From contig NZ_CP116899.1 of the NCBI RefSeq assembly GCF_030997045.1, positions 4,984,001-5,048,000 of the forward strand: 64,000 nucleotides of DNA, in the 5' to 3' direction. This stretch comes from Microbulbifer sp. TB1203. Its GTDB lineage: Bacteria > Pseudomonadota > Gammaproteobacteria > Pseudomonadales > Cellvibrionaceae. A program made the position numbers and the translations under genes. This document shows positions 14,574 to 23,806 of this stretch, piece after piece; the first letter of the stretch is position 1; each line of letters starts with the position of its first letter. The notes under the pieces are model-generated. The model searched no databases, was not told the DNA's origin, and saw nothing but the letters and a program-made list of their open reading frames with translations.

Positions 14574-17183
14574 CTATTGTCTCGCTACCTGGGTGTTTTG
14601 TATTCCCCCTGGGCAGAGGGCCGGGTATTCCTTGTACAGATCGGCAAAGCCGCTATGGGTACAGACCTTCGCGAAGCGGCTGGTGTGGTACCAGATGGGC
14701 GACTGCCCCAATTCCAGGGTTTTACGGATATGGGCCTTGGTGGAGACCAGGTCCTCCGTGGTGATGTAAATCTGTGCGCGTATGTGATTGACGTAGATAT
14801 CGTCCGGGGCGTCGCGGCGGATCTTGAACAGGGTTTCCACCGCGCGTTCCGGTTGTCCTAATTGGGCGTAGGCCAGCGCCAATATCAGCTGGTTGTCCCA
14901 GCCCTCGCGGTCCCTGTTCAGTTCCACGACGCGCTCGCTCAGCTGTCGGGCTTTTTCGGGTTGCTGTAGTTCCCGGGCTATTTCCGCGCGGTAGAGCAGC
15001 GGTTCCACGTCGCTGGGGAGGGCGATGTAGAGTTCGTCGAAGCAGTGGTCGGCCTCGACGTAGTTTTTTTCCAGGTAGTGAGCAGTGCACAGGTTGTAGA
15101 GGTCCAGGGCGCTCAGGCGGTCGGGGCTGACGGTGCCGAGCAGGCGGATGGTCTCTCCCGTGCGGCCCATGTCCAGTTCGTTGGCGGCGAGCAGGGAGGT
15201 CGCGTCGGTGTAGTTGTTGTCGGTTTCCAGGACTCGTTGCAGGTAGGGTTTGGCCGCCTCCATTTCTCCGGCGTAGCTGAGGGTCACTGCCTTCTGCATC
15301 AGGTGGGTGGTGCTGGTACGCATGGCCAGGGCCTTGTCCACGGCATTCAGCGCCTGGTCGTAGTCGCCGCGAAGGTGGTGGTAGACGGCTTCCATATAGT
15401 AGTAGCGGGCCGGGTCCGGCATGATCATTTTCAGCTGTGCCAGGACCTGCCCGGCTTCCTGCCAGTCGTAGCGCGCATTGGCCAGGAACAGCCGTGCCCC
15501 AAGTACTTCCGCTGTGCCGGCGATTTGCGCCGGCGCCTTGGCGAGGAACTTGTCCAACCGCTCGATGGAGTCCGTGTTGCGATTGGTATAGCGGTGGTCG
15601 TAGGCCAGCTTGCCGTAGAGCTCATAGATGGGGGGGAAGAGCGGGGCCTTTTCCCGCAGCTCTTCCAGGGCATCCAGGGTTTCCTCGGTGACTTCGGCGG
15701 TGCGGTAATCGAAACTGTTCGTTTCCAGTTCCAGGTAGCGGCGGTAGTCCTCTTCCCCGATGCTGAGGTTCGGATCCCTCTCGCGGGGTGGGAATTTGGG
15801 CAGCAGGTAGTTGACCTGTTGCAACGTCTGCTCGAAGCCTCCCTTGATGCCGTTCAGGTTCAGCGAAAGACTGCGGTGAGCCACGACAAACAGCCCTTCG
15901 CTGTCGATCAGCTCCAGGGAGAGATCGCACAGGGTGGGGCCGCAGGAGATGTCCGGGTTGAGCAGCAATTGTGCGTTGAGCGCCTGGGCCTGGCGCTCCA
16001 GGGGCTGGCCGCGCAATGCCTGGGATTCCGAATAGGGCACCAGGTAGAGACCGTCCCGGTTGGAGAGCCCGTGTTTGATGGCGTTGAGGGCGCTCTGCAC
16101 CAATAGGCGCGCTTCCCGGCTCTGTTCGGGCATGGCTGCCGGGGATATCAGGGCTATATATTTTCCGTCGCTGGTTGAAGAGACCTTCGGCAGCAGAAGG
16201 GCGAGTGCGGCGGCGGTAAGCAGCAGGCCGGCGACGGCCGCCGCGATACCGATCCAGGCCCTGCCGGTGACGGGCTTGCGTTGCCGGCGGCGGTGGTAAT
16301 CTTCCGCGGTAATGGTCACCGTACGGCTGCCACTGAAACCGGATCTGCGGTTTTCCAGGCTCACTGCAATGGCCTCCAGCTCCGCAGCCACCGAGGCGGC
16401 ATTCAGGGGGCGTTGGGTCTGGTCCTTGGCCAGCAGCCGATCCAGCAGTTGGCTCAGGGCCGCCGGCAGTTCGGGATTGAGTTTCGATGCCGGCGGATGC
16501 TGGCTGTTGACGATGCGGTCGACGAGCACATAGGGGCTTTCGCAGTCGCCGAAGGGGTTCTGTTCGCACAGCAGCTGGTAGGCGAGCACACCCAGGGAGA
16601 AGAGGTCGCTGCGGTTGTCCAGCGGTTTGCCCTGGGCCTGTTCCGGCGACATGGCGCCCCAGCTGCCGGCGATGTGCTGTTCGCGGGTGAGGTCGCTGGT
16701 TTCGCGCCAGTTCTTGGCGATGCCGAAGTCGCCGATCTTGGCGGTATTGTCGCTGTCGATCAGGATGTTGTCGGCTTTCAGGTCGCGGTGAATGATGCCG
16801 ATACTGTGGGCCCGGGAGAGGCCGTTGCAGATCTGCTTGAGCAGCCGGACTTTCTGGATCAGGCCCGGATTGCGCTCGCGCTGCCAGTAGGTGAGCGAGC
16901 AGCCGTCCACATACTCCATCACCAGCGCCACGTCGTTCCGCTCTTCCACCACATCGTAGATCTGCACGATGTTGCTGTGGTTGAGCTGCGCCAGCAGCAG
17001 GGCTTCCTGGCGAATCCTGAGGTGCGCGGAGCTGCTGCTGGGATTCTTCACCAGGCGCTTGATGGCCACCTGGCGGCCCAGGCGTTCGTCCGTGGCCAGG
17101 TAGACCACACCCATGCCGCCGGAGCCGAGACGGCCGGTGACCAAGTAGCGTCCGATGTAGAAAGGTGGTTGTTCTGTTGGCAT
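14574..17183 (-). CDS. Membrane Ser/Thr protein kinase with TPR-rich C-terminal half (paralogue)
   Basis: 869 aa with the same layout as its downstream neighbour. Glycine loop GSGGMG 20-25, Lys42, HRDLKADN from 132, DFGIAK ~152-157. A transmembrane helix lies at ~315-335 (AWIGIAAAVAGLLLTAAALALLL). The C-terminal half has TPR-like helices (YMEAVYHHLRGDYDQALNAV, AEIARELQQPEKARQLSERV). It probably arose by duplication with the 11813 gene. It starts 61 bases after the FHA gene on the same strand, so the three genes are likely one phospho-signalling unit. The substrate is unknown; the FHA protein is the obvious candidate. Confidence 0.92.
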   Translation of the reverse strand: MPTEQPPFYIGRYLVTGRLGSGGMGVVYLATDERLGRQVAIKRLVKNPSSSSAHLRIRQEALLLAQLNHSNIVQIYDVVEERNDVALVMEYVDGCSLTYWQRERNPGLIQKVRLLKQICNGLSRAHSIGIIHRDLKADNILIDSDNTAKIGDFGIAKNWRETSDLTREQHIAGSWGAMSPEQAQGKPLDNRSDLFSLGVLAYQLLCEQNPFGDCESPYVLVDRIVNSQHPPASKLNPELPAALSQLLDRLLAKDQTQRPLNAASVAAELEAIAVSLENRRSGFSGSRTVTITAEDYHRRRQRKPVTGRAWIGIAAAVAGLLLTAAALALLLPKVSSTSDGKYIALISPAAMPEQSREARLLVQSALNAIKHGLSNRDGLYLVPYSESQALRGQPLERQAQALNAQLLLNPDISCGPTLCDLSLELIDSEGLFVVAHRSLSLNLNGIKGGFEQTLQQVNYLLPKFPPRERDPNLSIGEEDYRRYLELETNSFDYRTAEVTEETLDALEELREKAPLFPPIYELYGKLAYDHRYTNRNTDSIERLDKFLAKAPAQIAGTAEVLGARLFLANARYDWQEAGQVLAQLKMIMPDPARYYYMEAVYHHLRGDYDQALNAVDKALAMRTSTTHLMQKAVTLSYAGEMEAAKPYLQRVLETDNNYTDATSLLAANELDMGRTGETIRLLGTVSPDRLSALDLYNLCTAHYLEKNYVEADHCFDELYIALPSDVEPLLYRAEIARELQQPEKARQLSERVVELNRDREGWDNQLILALAYAQLGQPERAVETLFKIRRDAPDDIYVNHIRAQIYITTEDLVSTKAHIRKTLELGQSPIWYHTSRFAKVCTHSGFADLYKEYPALCPGGIQNTQVARQ

Positions 17184-17243
17184 GGCGGTTGTCAGTGACC
17201 AATGATCAGTTATCGATAGAGTTACTCTTACTGTTCATGCTGT

Positions 17244-18230
17244 TCACTGTTCATTGACTGTCTCCGCCCCGCTCGTGTGAGCTTCCAGTTGGGACCCCTT
17301 ATAGATCTCGAACTGGTCGCAGCCCAGGCGGATTTCCCAGGCCCGCCGCTCTACCAGGGACGAGGTGTCGATGGCGTCCGGCAGGGATTCGGCGATCTGC
17401 TTACGCGCGCGGAAGAGCTGCATATTCATGCTGTTTGGGGTGAGGCCCAGTTCCTGGGTGGCCACCTGGATGGGAATCCAACCCTGGAATTCCGGGTCCA
17501 GCCCCCTTTTTATGTCCCTGATGCGCGCGCGGGCCAGATAGAGGAGCAGGTAGTGGTGGGAGCGGCCGGGCAGCGGGACTTTCACTTTCTCGCGGATCAG
17601 CTGCATCTGCACGTGTTCTTCGTGGTAGCTGGAGATGAAGCGCAGTTTGAAGTCCGCGATCGACAACTGCTCCAGGGACAGTTCCTTGGTGGTGCCCTGA
17701 TTGTCGGCGAGAAACAGTTGCCAGCCGTGGCGGCCGCAGTCGATGCGGTCGCCGTGTTTGACGACGCGGGCGTTTTCGTTGCCGTTGGAATTGCCGGTGA
17801 GTTCGTACAGCCACTGGCCGGTGACGGGGTTCAGATGCAGGGTGGCCAGCGGGTCCCGCTCGTCGGGCAACAGGTGATACCGCTCCAGGTATTGCGCTTC
17901 GCCGGTGCGCAGGTCGATCAGCAGGTTTTCGGGCGCGTCCAGGTTTTCCACTGTCCACAGTGGATTGTCGGCGCGGCCGAAGGTGATTTTGTCCCCCAGT
18001 TGGAGCTGGTAATTTTTTGCCGGAACCAACTGCTGGTCATTGACCCAGGTGCCGTTGCGGCTCAGGTCGCGAATATTCCAGTGGGTGCCGGTCCACTGAA
18101 TGGCGGCGTGGATGCCGGAAATTTCCGCGCTGGTGATCCGTGTGTCCACGGCGCCCTGGCGCCGGCCGATGGTGTGGTGCGCCATCAGGTAAACGGGCTG
18201 CTCCCTGTCAGGGTGTTGCAGGCATGCCAT
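17244..18230 (-). CDS. FHA-domain protein
   Basis: 328 aa. The N-terminal ~100 residues form an FHA domain: GRR at 22-24, a SxxH-type loop (SAEISGIHAAIQW), then LSRNGTWVNDQQL, the usual phosphothreonine pocket. A second FHA-like or winged segment follows. The C-terminal part (YLARARIRDIKRG, QGWIPIQVATQELGLTPNSM, NMQLFRARKQI) looks like a winged-helix effector region. Cytoplasmic. It is probably a target or adaptor of the two kinases encoded just downstream. Confidence 0.88.
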   Translation of the reverse strand: MACLQHPDREQPVYLMAHHTIGRRQGAVDTRITSAEISGIHAAIQWTGTHWNIRDLSRNGTWVNDQQLVPAKNYQLQLGDKITFGRADNPLWTVENLDAPENLLIDLRTGEAQYLERYHLLPDERDPLATLHLNPVTGQWLYELTGNSNGNENARVVKHGDRIDCGRHGWQLFLADNQGTTKELSLEQLSIADFKLRFISSYHEEHVQMQLIREKVKVPLPGRSHHYLLLYLARARIRDIKRGLDPEFQGWIPIQVATQELGLTPNSMNMQLFRARKQIAESLPDAIDTSSLVERRAWEIRLGCDQFEIYKGSQLEAHTSGAETVNEQ

Positions 18231-18655
18231 GTTGTCGGTCCCTTCGCCCCAGTTTTTTTATCGAAACAGACAGGTGGTGCAATGGCGGGAGGCGGGCGGT
18301 TGCCGCAGGCTAACCGTCGGGAGCCGATAGTGGCTATCGGTTGTTTTTCGCCAGGCGTCTTCCGCGCGCGCTAAACCACTGCCCAGGCCCCATGCAGTGA
18401 AGCGTAGTTAGCAGCGCTTTGGTGTTGTTATTGCGCCCTGTCTTGAATAGTGAGCGCTAACTCTATAGTTGGCGGCCACTTTTAGTGTTGTTCGCCCATT
18501 TATACCGAAGTTCCGGTCGATTGCAACGATTGAGTGCAGAGCGGGGGAATTTTGCCGGAAACTTGCGCTGGCGCGCAAATCATTGTGTGCAATATCGAAT
18601 ATTCCCTTTGTCGGGACCGGCCATTGTCCGGGCAGTCAATTGTCTGGAATGGGAG
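18231..18655. other. Intergenic, 425 bp
   Basis: The only clear structure is the hairpin CCGATAGTGGCTATCGG followed by TTGTTTTT at about 18321-18346, terminator-like on the plus strand although both flanking genes are on the minus strand. It could be the end of an unseen plus-strand transcript. The promoter of the FHA gene should also lie here, but I cannot pick a convincing one. Confidence 0.4.
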
Positions 18656-19339
18656 TTAATTTCCGTCGTCGGCTTCTTCCTTTTCCGACGGCAACTGGCG
18701 GCTGTCCTTGCGGTCCAGGTCGCCGACATCCAGCACCGGCGAGGCGTCGATATGTTCCGCGTCCATCATCAGTGCCACCCGCTGCAGCGACGAGATGATC
18801 ATCGACTGCTCCCAGTCGCGCAGGTCGCGAAACTGGCGCACGAAGTGCTCCTGCAAGGGGGTGGGGGCGTCGCGGATGATATCCGCGCCCTTATCGGTGA
18901 GATAGGCGTGGACCTTGCGCTTGTCCTCCGAAGAGCGCTCCCGGTACACCAGTTCGCGCTTCTCCAGGCGGTCTAGAATGGTAGTGACCGTCGCCTGGCT
19001 GAGGCTGATTTCCTTGGCCAGGGCGCCGATGGTGACCTGGCCCTTCTCGCGGATCGCCTGCAGCAGCAGCAATTGCGGGGCGGTGAGGCCGGCGGTTTTC
19101 ACCAGTTGCTTGGAGTGGAGGTCGGTGGCGCGAATCAGCCGACGCAGGGTAATCAGTACTTCTTCAATCTTGTCCATTAAAAGCAGGCTCTGCAGGTCGC
19201 GGCGGGAGAATCGCCTGTGGCCGACTTTAGGGGCCTGGTCGCGATTGTCAATTGTCTCGTCCCGCGTCCGCCCATGGGCGCTGCTTTCCGCGGCGTTGCC
19301 CGATGGGGTCAATCTGCGTGACTTGTGATCAGTTTGCAT
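18656..19339 (-). CDS. ectR: MarR-family regulator of the ectoine cluster (EctR-like)
   Basis: 227 aa from the ATG at 19339, chosen for SD CGGAGTT; an upstream ATG at 19384 lacks an SD. The winged-helix core is at ~85-150 (LTAPQLLLLQAIREKGQVTI, LAKEISLSQATVTTILDRLE, RSSEDKRKVHAYLT). The N-terminal ~55 residues are a charged extension. It is divergent from ectA, as in other halophiles and methylotrophs where EctR represses ect genes at low osmolarity. Candidate operator repeats lie between them. The symbol rests on context plus family. Confidence 0.85.
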   Translation of the reverse strand: MQTDHKSRRLTPSGNAAESSAHGRTRDETIDNRDQAPKVGHRRFSRRDLQSLLLMDKIEEVLITLRRLIRATDLHSKQLVKTAGLTAPQLLLLQAIREKGQVTIGALAKEISLSQATVTTILDRLEKRELVYRERSSEDKRKVHAYLTDKGADIIRDAPTPLQEHFVRQFRDLRDWEQSMIISSLQRVALMMDAEHIDASPVLDVGDLDRKDSRQLPSEKEEADDGN

Positions 19340-19368
19340 GGAACTCCGTCTTGCGATTTGGTCGTTAG

Positions 19369-19400
19369 TTAGAGTACTATGCAAAAAATTATTTAGAGTA
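19369..19400. promoter_or_regulatory. Candidate EctR operator repeats
   Basis: TTAGAGTA occurs at 19369-19376 and again at 19393-19400, 24 bp apart (ACTATGC and GTAAATAG follow). They sit in the AT-rich divergent ectR-ectA region. This would suit a MarR dimer pair covering both promoters. Unverified. Confidence 0.45.
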
Positions 19401-19419
19401 GTAAATAGTTTTATGCATT

Positions 19420-19479
19420 AAAGGCCAAATATGACCTAAAAAGTGGGATTTGGACGGAAAAATCTACTTTTTGGCCTTT
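19420..19479. promoter_or_regulatory. Inverted repeat in the ectA leader
   Basis: AAAGGCCAAA at 19420-19429 pairs exactly with TTTGGCCTTT at 19470-19479. AAAAAGT and ACTTTTT lie inside, so a long imperfect stem is possible. It ends 10 bases before the ectA start, so as RNA it would hide the ribosome entry region. Confidence 0.5.
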
Positions 19480-19489
19480 AAATAAACAT

Positions 19490-20155
19490 TTGACAACTAA
19501 AGGTATCGATTTGAGCGCCAACAGCAAAGCGAGAGCTATCGGCCAAACGAGAGCCATCAGCCAAACAACAGCCACCAGCCAGGCGAGGGAAGAACGGGCT
19601 GAAGGAGAAGCCACGGAAGGAGAGGTCCAGGCGCGGCGCAGCGCCAAAGGGGCAGAGCTCCTGCTGCGCCGGCCCCTCAGTGAAGACGGCGCCGCGGTTC
19701 ACGCGCTTATCGGCCGCTGCCCACCCCTGGATGAAAATTCCATCTACTGCAACCTGCTGCAGGCCAGCCATTTCGCCGACACCAGCGTCGCCGCTGAGCT
19801 GGATGGCAAGCTGGTCGGTTTCGTCTCCGGCTACCGGGTGCCCGAACGCCCGGACACCCTGTTTATCTGGCAGGTGGCGGTCGCCGCCGAGGCTCGCGGG
19901 CTTGGTCTCGCCGGCCGTATGGTCCGGGAGATCCTGGGCCGCCCCTGCTGCGCCGAAGTGCGCTTCCTGGAAACCACCATCACCCCCGACAACCGCGCTT
20001 CCTGGGCGCTGTTCCGCGGCCTGGCGCGCAAACTCGACGCCGGCTGCGAGGAGTCCGTGCTGTTCGATCGCGATCGCCATTTCCGCGGCCGTCACGACAG
20101 CGAAACCCTGCTGCGCATAGGCCCATTCACCGGCGCGGCCAAGGGCGCCGGGTGA
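19490..20155 (+). CDS. ectA: L-2,4-diaminobutyric acid acetyltransferase
   Basis: GNAT enzyme that acetylates diaminobutyrate, the second committed step of ectoine synthesis. 221 aa from a TTG at 19490; a TTG at 19511 with the better SD TAAAGG is equally possible, and no ATG is available upstream of the domain. The family region begins at about residue 56 (LLLRRPLSEDGAAVHALIGR) and shows DENSIYCNLLQASHF and the acetyl-CoA loop (AAEARGLGLAGRMV). The first 50 residues are a low-complexity extension. First gene of ectABC-ask. Confidence 0.92.
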   Translation: MTTKGIDLSANSKARAIGQTRAISQTTATSQAREERAEGEATEGEVQARRSAKGAELLLRRPLSEDGAAVHALIGRCPPLDENSIYCNLLQASHFADTSVAAELDGKLVGFVSGYRVPERPDTLFIWQVAVAAEARGLGLAGRMVREILGRPCCAEVRFLETTITPDNRASWALFRGLARKLDAGCEESVLFDRDRHFRGRHDSETLLRIGPFTGAAKGAG

Positions 20156-20210
20156 CCCCCTGCCCCTTTACCTATTCAATCCTCCAAACTCACCAACAAG
20201 GATTGCCATC

Positions 20211-21548
20211 ATGAAAGTTTTTGACGAGATCGAATCGGAAGTACAGAGTTACGCGCGCGCCTTTCCGCGCATTTTCAACCGCGCCCAGGGCGAGTACCTG
20301 TACGACGAGGAGGGTAACCAGTACCTGGATTTCCTCGCCGGTGCCGGCACGCTCAACTACGGCCACAACAACCCGGTATTCAAGAAGGCGCTGCTGGAAT
20401 ATATCGAGCGCGACGGCATCACCCACGGCCTGGACCTGCACACTGCGGCCAAGCGCGATTTCCTGGAGATCTTCTACGAGAAGATCCTGCAGCCCCGCGG
20501 CCTGAGCTACGTCATGCAGTTCACCGGCCCCACCGGCACCAACGCGGTGGAGGCGGCGATGAAAATCGCGCGCAAGTACAAGGGGCGCGAGAACATCATC
20601 TCCTTTACCAACGGCTTCCACGGCGTTACCGCCGGGTCCCTGGCCGCCACCGGCAACTCCCACCACCGCGGCGCCGCCGGCGTGAGCATGGCCGGTGTGA
20701 CCCGCATGCCCTACGACGGTTACCTGGGCGACGACATCGACACCACTGCCTACCTGGACAAGGTGTTGTCCGACTCCTCCAGCGGCGTTGACCACCCGGC
20801 GGCGGTGATTGTCGAAACCGTGCAGGGCGAGGGCGGTATCAACGCGGCCACCACCACCTGGTTGCGCAATCTTTCCGAAGTGTGCAAGAAACACGACGTG
20901 CTGCTGATCATCGACGATATCCAGGCGGGCTGCGGCCGTACCGGTAGTTACTTCAGCTTCGAGGAGTCGGGGGTAGTGCCGGATATTGTCACCCTGTCCA
21001 AATCCCTCAGCGGCTACGGCCTGCCCTTCGCAGTCGTGTTGATGCGGCCGGAGCTGGACCAGTGGAAACCGGGCGAGCACAACGGCACCTTCCGCGGCAA
21101 CAACCTGGCCTTTGTCACCGCCACGGCGGCGATTGATCACTACTGGAGCGACGACAAGTTCGCTGCGGAAGTGCTCCGCAAGGGCGACTACATCGGTGAA
21201 CGCCTGGAAAAAATCGTGGACAACTACGGCGACGGCAATCTCACCACCCGCGGTCGCGGCATGTTCCGCGGGCTAAACTGCGTGAACGGCGACCTGGCCG
21301 GACAGATCACCCGTGAAGCCTTCCGGCACGGACTGGTGATCGAGACCAGCGGCGCCGACGACCACGTGGTGAAAACCCTGTGCCCGCTGACGATCAGTGA
21401 CGACAACCTGAAAAAGGCGCTGGATATTGTCGAGGCGGCGGTGGCCAAGGTACTGAAAGGCCAGGACGTACCGGAGGAGCACGATTTCTTTGCCGAGGAC
21501 GGCGACGAAAACAGTGAGAAAAAAGACACACTGGCCGGCGCAGCCTGA
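20211..21548 (+). CDS. ectB: Diaminobutyrate-2-oxoglutarate aminotransferase
   Basis: 445 aa. Class III PLP aminotransferase that turns aspartate semialdehyde into 2,4-diaminobutyrate with glutamate as donor. Family signatures: FLAGAGTLNYGHNNP near the start, FTGPTGTNAVEAAMKIARK, IDDIQAGCGRTGSYFSFEE, and the PLP lysine in VTLSKSLSGYGLP. The C-terminal tail is acidic. It lies 55 bases after ectA with SD CAAGGA before the ATG. Confidence 0.97.
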   Translation: MKVFDEIESEVQSYARAFPRIFNRAQGEYLYDEEGNQYLDFLAGAGTLNYGHNNPVFKKALLEYIERDGITHGLDLHTAAKRDFLEIFYEKILQPRGLSYVMQFTGPTGTNAVEAAMKIARKYKGRENIISFTNGFHGVTAGSLAATGNSHHRGAAGVSMAGVTRMPYDGYLGDDIDTTAYLDKVLSDSSSGVDHPAAVIVETVQGEGGINAATTTWLRNLSEVCKKHDVLLIIDDIQAGCGRTGSYFSFEESGVVPDIVTLSKSLSGYGLPFAVVLMRPELDQWKPGEHNGTFRGNNLAFVTATAAIDHYWSDDKFAAEVLRKGDYIGERLEKIVDNYGDGNLTTRGRGMFRGLNCVNGDLAGQITREAFRHGLVIETSGADDHVVKTLCPLTISDDNLKKALDIVEAAVAKVLKGQDVPEEHDFFAEDGDENSEKKDTLAGAA

Positions 21549-21653
21549 TTCGGAAGGGCGATAAACCCTCGCTAGAATTTATTGGACCAATAGGTGCGCT
21601 GGCCGTGCTTATTGGGCCTTTTAATAACTTTTTGAGCTTGTGAGAGAGTAGTA

Positions 21654-22058
21654 ATGATTGTCAGGAATTTACAGGACGCAGAAAAAACAGCCCGCCGTGT
21701 GGTTTCCGAAGGTTGGGAGAGCACGCGGCTGCTGCTGAAAAACGACAATATGGGGTTCTCCTTCCATATCACCACCATTTATGAAGGTGCCGAGCTGAAC
21801 CTGCATTACCAGAACCACCTGGAATCGGTGTACTGCATTTCCGGCGAGGGCGAGGTGGAGACGGTGGCGGATGGTGTGGTCTACCCCATCCAGCCGGGCA
21901 CTATCTATATCCTGGATAAAAACGACAAGCATATCCTGCGCGCCAAAACGGAAATGAAGATGGCCTGTGTCTTCAACCCGCCGTTGCACGGCAAGGAAGT
22001 ACACAATGCCAGCGGCGCCTACGAACTGGAAGCAGAAGAAATCTCCGACAAAAAATGA
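21654..22058 (+). CDS. ectC: L-ectoine synthase
   Basis: 134 aa, standard length. Cupin-fold enzyme that cyclises N-gamma-acetyl-diaminobutyrate to ectoine. It begins MIVRNLQDAEKTARRV and carries the family pattern NLHYQNHLESVYCISGEGEV with metal-binding Glu/Tyr/His positions, then the C-terminal HILRAKTEMKMACVFNPPL. It follows ectB by 105 bases. Confidence 0.97.
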   Translation: MIVRNLQDAEKTARRVVSEGWESTRLLLKNDNMGFSFHITTIYEGAELNLHYQNHLESVYCISGEGEVETVADGVVYPIQPGTIYILDKNDKHILRAKTEMKMACVFNPPLHGKEVHNASGAYELEAEEISDKK

Positions 22059-22136
22059 CAGATGTTGTATAGGCCGGGTCGCCCGCTGGCGGCGCGGTTC
22101 GACAATAGAGTTCGAAACGACATCGACAGGGAAACC

Positions 22137-23582
22137 ATGAAACTACACACGGTGGAAAAAATCGGCGGCACGTCCATGAGTGACTATGCCGCAGTTCGCG
22201 ACAACATCATTCTCAAGAACGGCCGGGCGGATCGCGAGGGGGTTTACCAGCGTATCTTCGTGGTCTCCGCCTACGGCGGCATCACCGACATGCTGCTGGA
22301 ACACAAGAAATCCGGGCGCCCGGGTGTCTTCGCCCTGTTTGCCGGTGCCGAGGAGGAGCGCAGCTGGTCGGAAGCCGTGCACGGCCTGCGCGAGCGCATG
22401 GGCGAAATCAACGCCGCGCTGTTTGAAGATCCGGCGCTGCGCGACAAGGCCAATGAGTTTATCGGCGAGCGCCTGGAAGACACGCAGCGCTGCCTTGCGG
22501 ATCTGGAGCGGCTCTGCCAGCACGGTCACTTTGCCCTCGAGGGCCATCTTGATACCGTCAGCGAGATGCTCGCCAGCCTGGGTGAGACGCACAGCGCCTG
22601 GAACACGGCACAGCTGTTGCGCCAGGAGGGCATCGAGGCGCGCTTCGTCGACCTCACCGGCTGGCGGGACAGCGATCACTTGACCCTGGACGAGCGCATC
22701 GAGCGCGCCTTCCGCGATATCGATCTCGCCAGGGAACTGCCCATTGTCACCGGCTATGCACATACGCGCGAGGGACTGATGAAAACCTTCGCCCGCGGCT
22801 ACAGCGAGATGACCTTCAGCCGCATCGCGGTGATCACCGGTGCGCGCGAGGCGATCATTCACAAGGAATACCACCTGAGTAGCGCCGACCCGCGCCTGGT
22901 GGGGGAAAATCAGGCGGTGCCCATCGGCCGCACCAACTACGACGTGGCGGACCAACTGGCCAACCTGGGTATGGAAGCCATCCACCCCCGCGCTGCCAAA
23001 GGGCTGCGTCAGCAGGAAATCCCGCTGCGGGTGATGAACACCTTTGAGCCGGAACACCGCGGCACCCTGGTGACCGGCGACTATGTCAGCGAAACCCCCT
23101 GCGTGGAGATTATTGCCGGGCGCAAGAATATCTATGCGGTGGAATGTTTCGACCAGGACATGATGGGCAGTATGACGGCCTATGATCGCACCATCAACGA
23201 AATCATCGGGCGCTTTAAAGGCAGCGTGGTTACCAAGGACACCAACGCCAATACCATTACGCATTTTCTGGCCAACAACCTGAAAACTGTAAAGCGTATT
23301 CGCAGCGCTATCTGCGAGCAGTATCCGGACTGCGATATCCAGGTGCGCAAGGTGGCAGTGGTCTCCGCAATCGGCAGCGATATGAAGGTGCCCGGTATGC
23401 TCTCGCGCGCGGTGGCGGCGCTGGCGCAATCCGGTATCAGTATCCTTGCGGTGCACCAGTCCATGCGCCAGGTGGATATGCAGTTTGTGGTGAATGAAAG
23501 CGATTATGAAGTCGCAGTGAAAAGCCTGCACCACGCGCTGGTGGAGGTTTATGAACACGGCGATGCAATATGCGCGGCTTGA
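22137..23582 (+). CDS. ask: Ectoine-pathway aspartate kinase
   Basis: 481 aa from the ATG at 22137, which has SD CAGGGAAA; a longer frame from 22062 has none. Ask_Ect type: it supplies aspartyl phosphate for ectoine and is typically free of lysine/threonine feedback. Kinase domain KIGGTSMSDYAAV...FVVSAYGGITDML, then ITGAREAIIHKEYHLSSADP. Two ACT-like regions at the end (KVAVVSAIGSDMKVPGMLSR, HQSMRQVDMQFVVNESDYE). It completes the ectABC-ask set. No ectD hydroxylase is present. Confidence 0.95.
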   Translation: MKLHTVEKIGGTSMSDYAAVRDNIILKNGRADREGVYQRIFVVSAYGGITDMLLEHKKSGRPGVFALFAGAEEERSWSEAVHGLRERMGEINAALFEDPALRDKANEFIGERLEDTQRCLADLERLCQHGHFALEGHLDTVSEMLASLGETHSAWNTAQLLRQEGIEARFVDLTGWRDSDHLTLDERIERAFRDIDLARELPIVTGYAHTREGLMKTFARGYSEMTFSRIAVITGAREAIIHKEYHLSSADPRLVGENQAVPIGRTNYDVADQLANLGMEAIHPRAAKGLRQQEIPLRVMNTFEPEHRGTLVTGDYVSETPCVEIIAGRKNIYAVECFDQDMMGSMTAYDRTINEIIGRFKGSVVTKDTNANTITHFLANNLKTVKRIRSAICEQYPDCDIQVRKVAVVSAIGSDMKVPGMLSRAVAALAQSGISILAVHQSMRQVDMQFVVNESDYEVAVKSLHHALVEVYEHGDAICAA

Positions 23583-23614
23583 GATATTCCACGTCTTGGG
23601 AAGCCTCTGAATAT

Positions 23615-23690
23615 CGTCATTCCGGCGAAGGCCGGAATCCAGAACACGGCGATTTCTCTGGGCTCCGGCCTTCGCCGTATTCAGCGGTTC
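23615..23690. repeat. Palindromic intergenic repeat
   Basis: CATTCCGGCGAAGGCCGGAA, followed 40 bases later by its complement-like half GGCTCCGGCCTTCGCCGTAT. This common gammaproteobacterial repeat could also end the ect transcript. Confidence 0.6.
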
Positions 23691-23806
23691 CTTAGCTGGT
23701 ATCCTGACGCGGAGATACGAGGTTTCTAAAAAATAATTAAAGCCTTTGCCCGGCCCCTGTGTTTCCGGGGGGCGGAGGAAGGTTTAACCTGCGGGGTCGC
23801 TATCCC

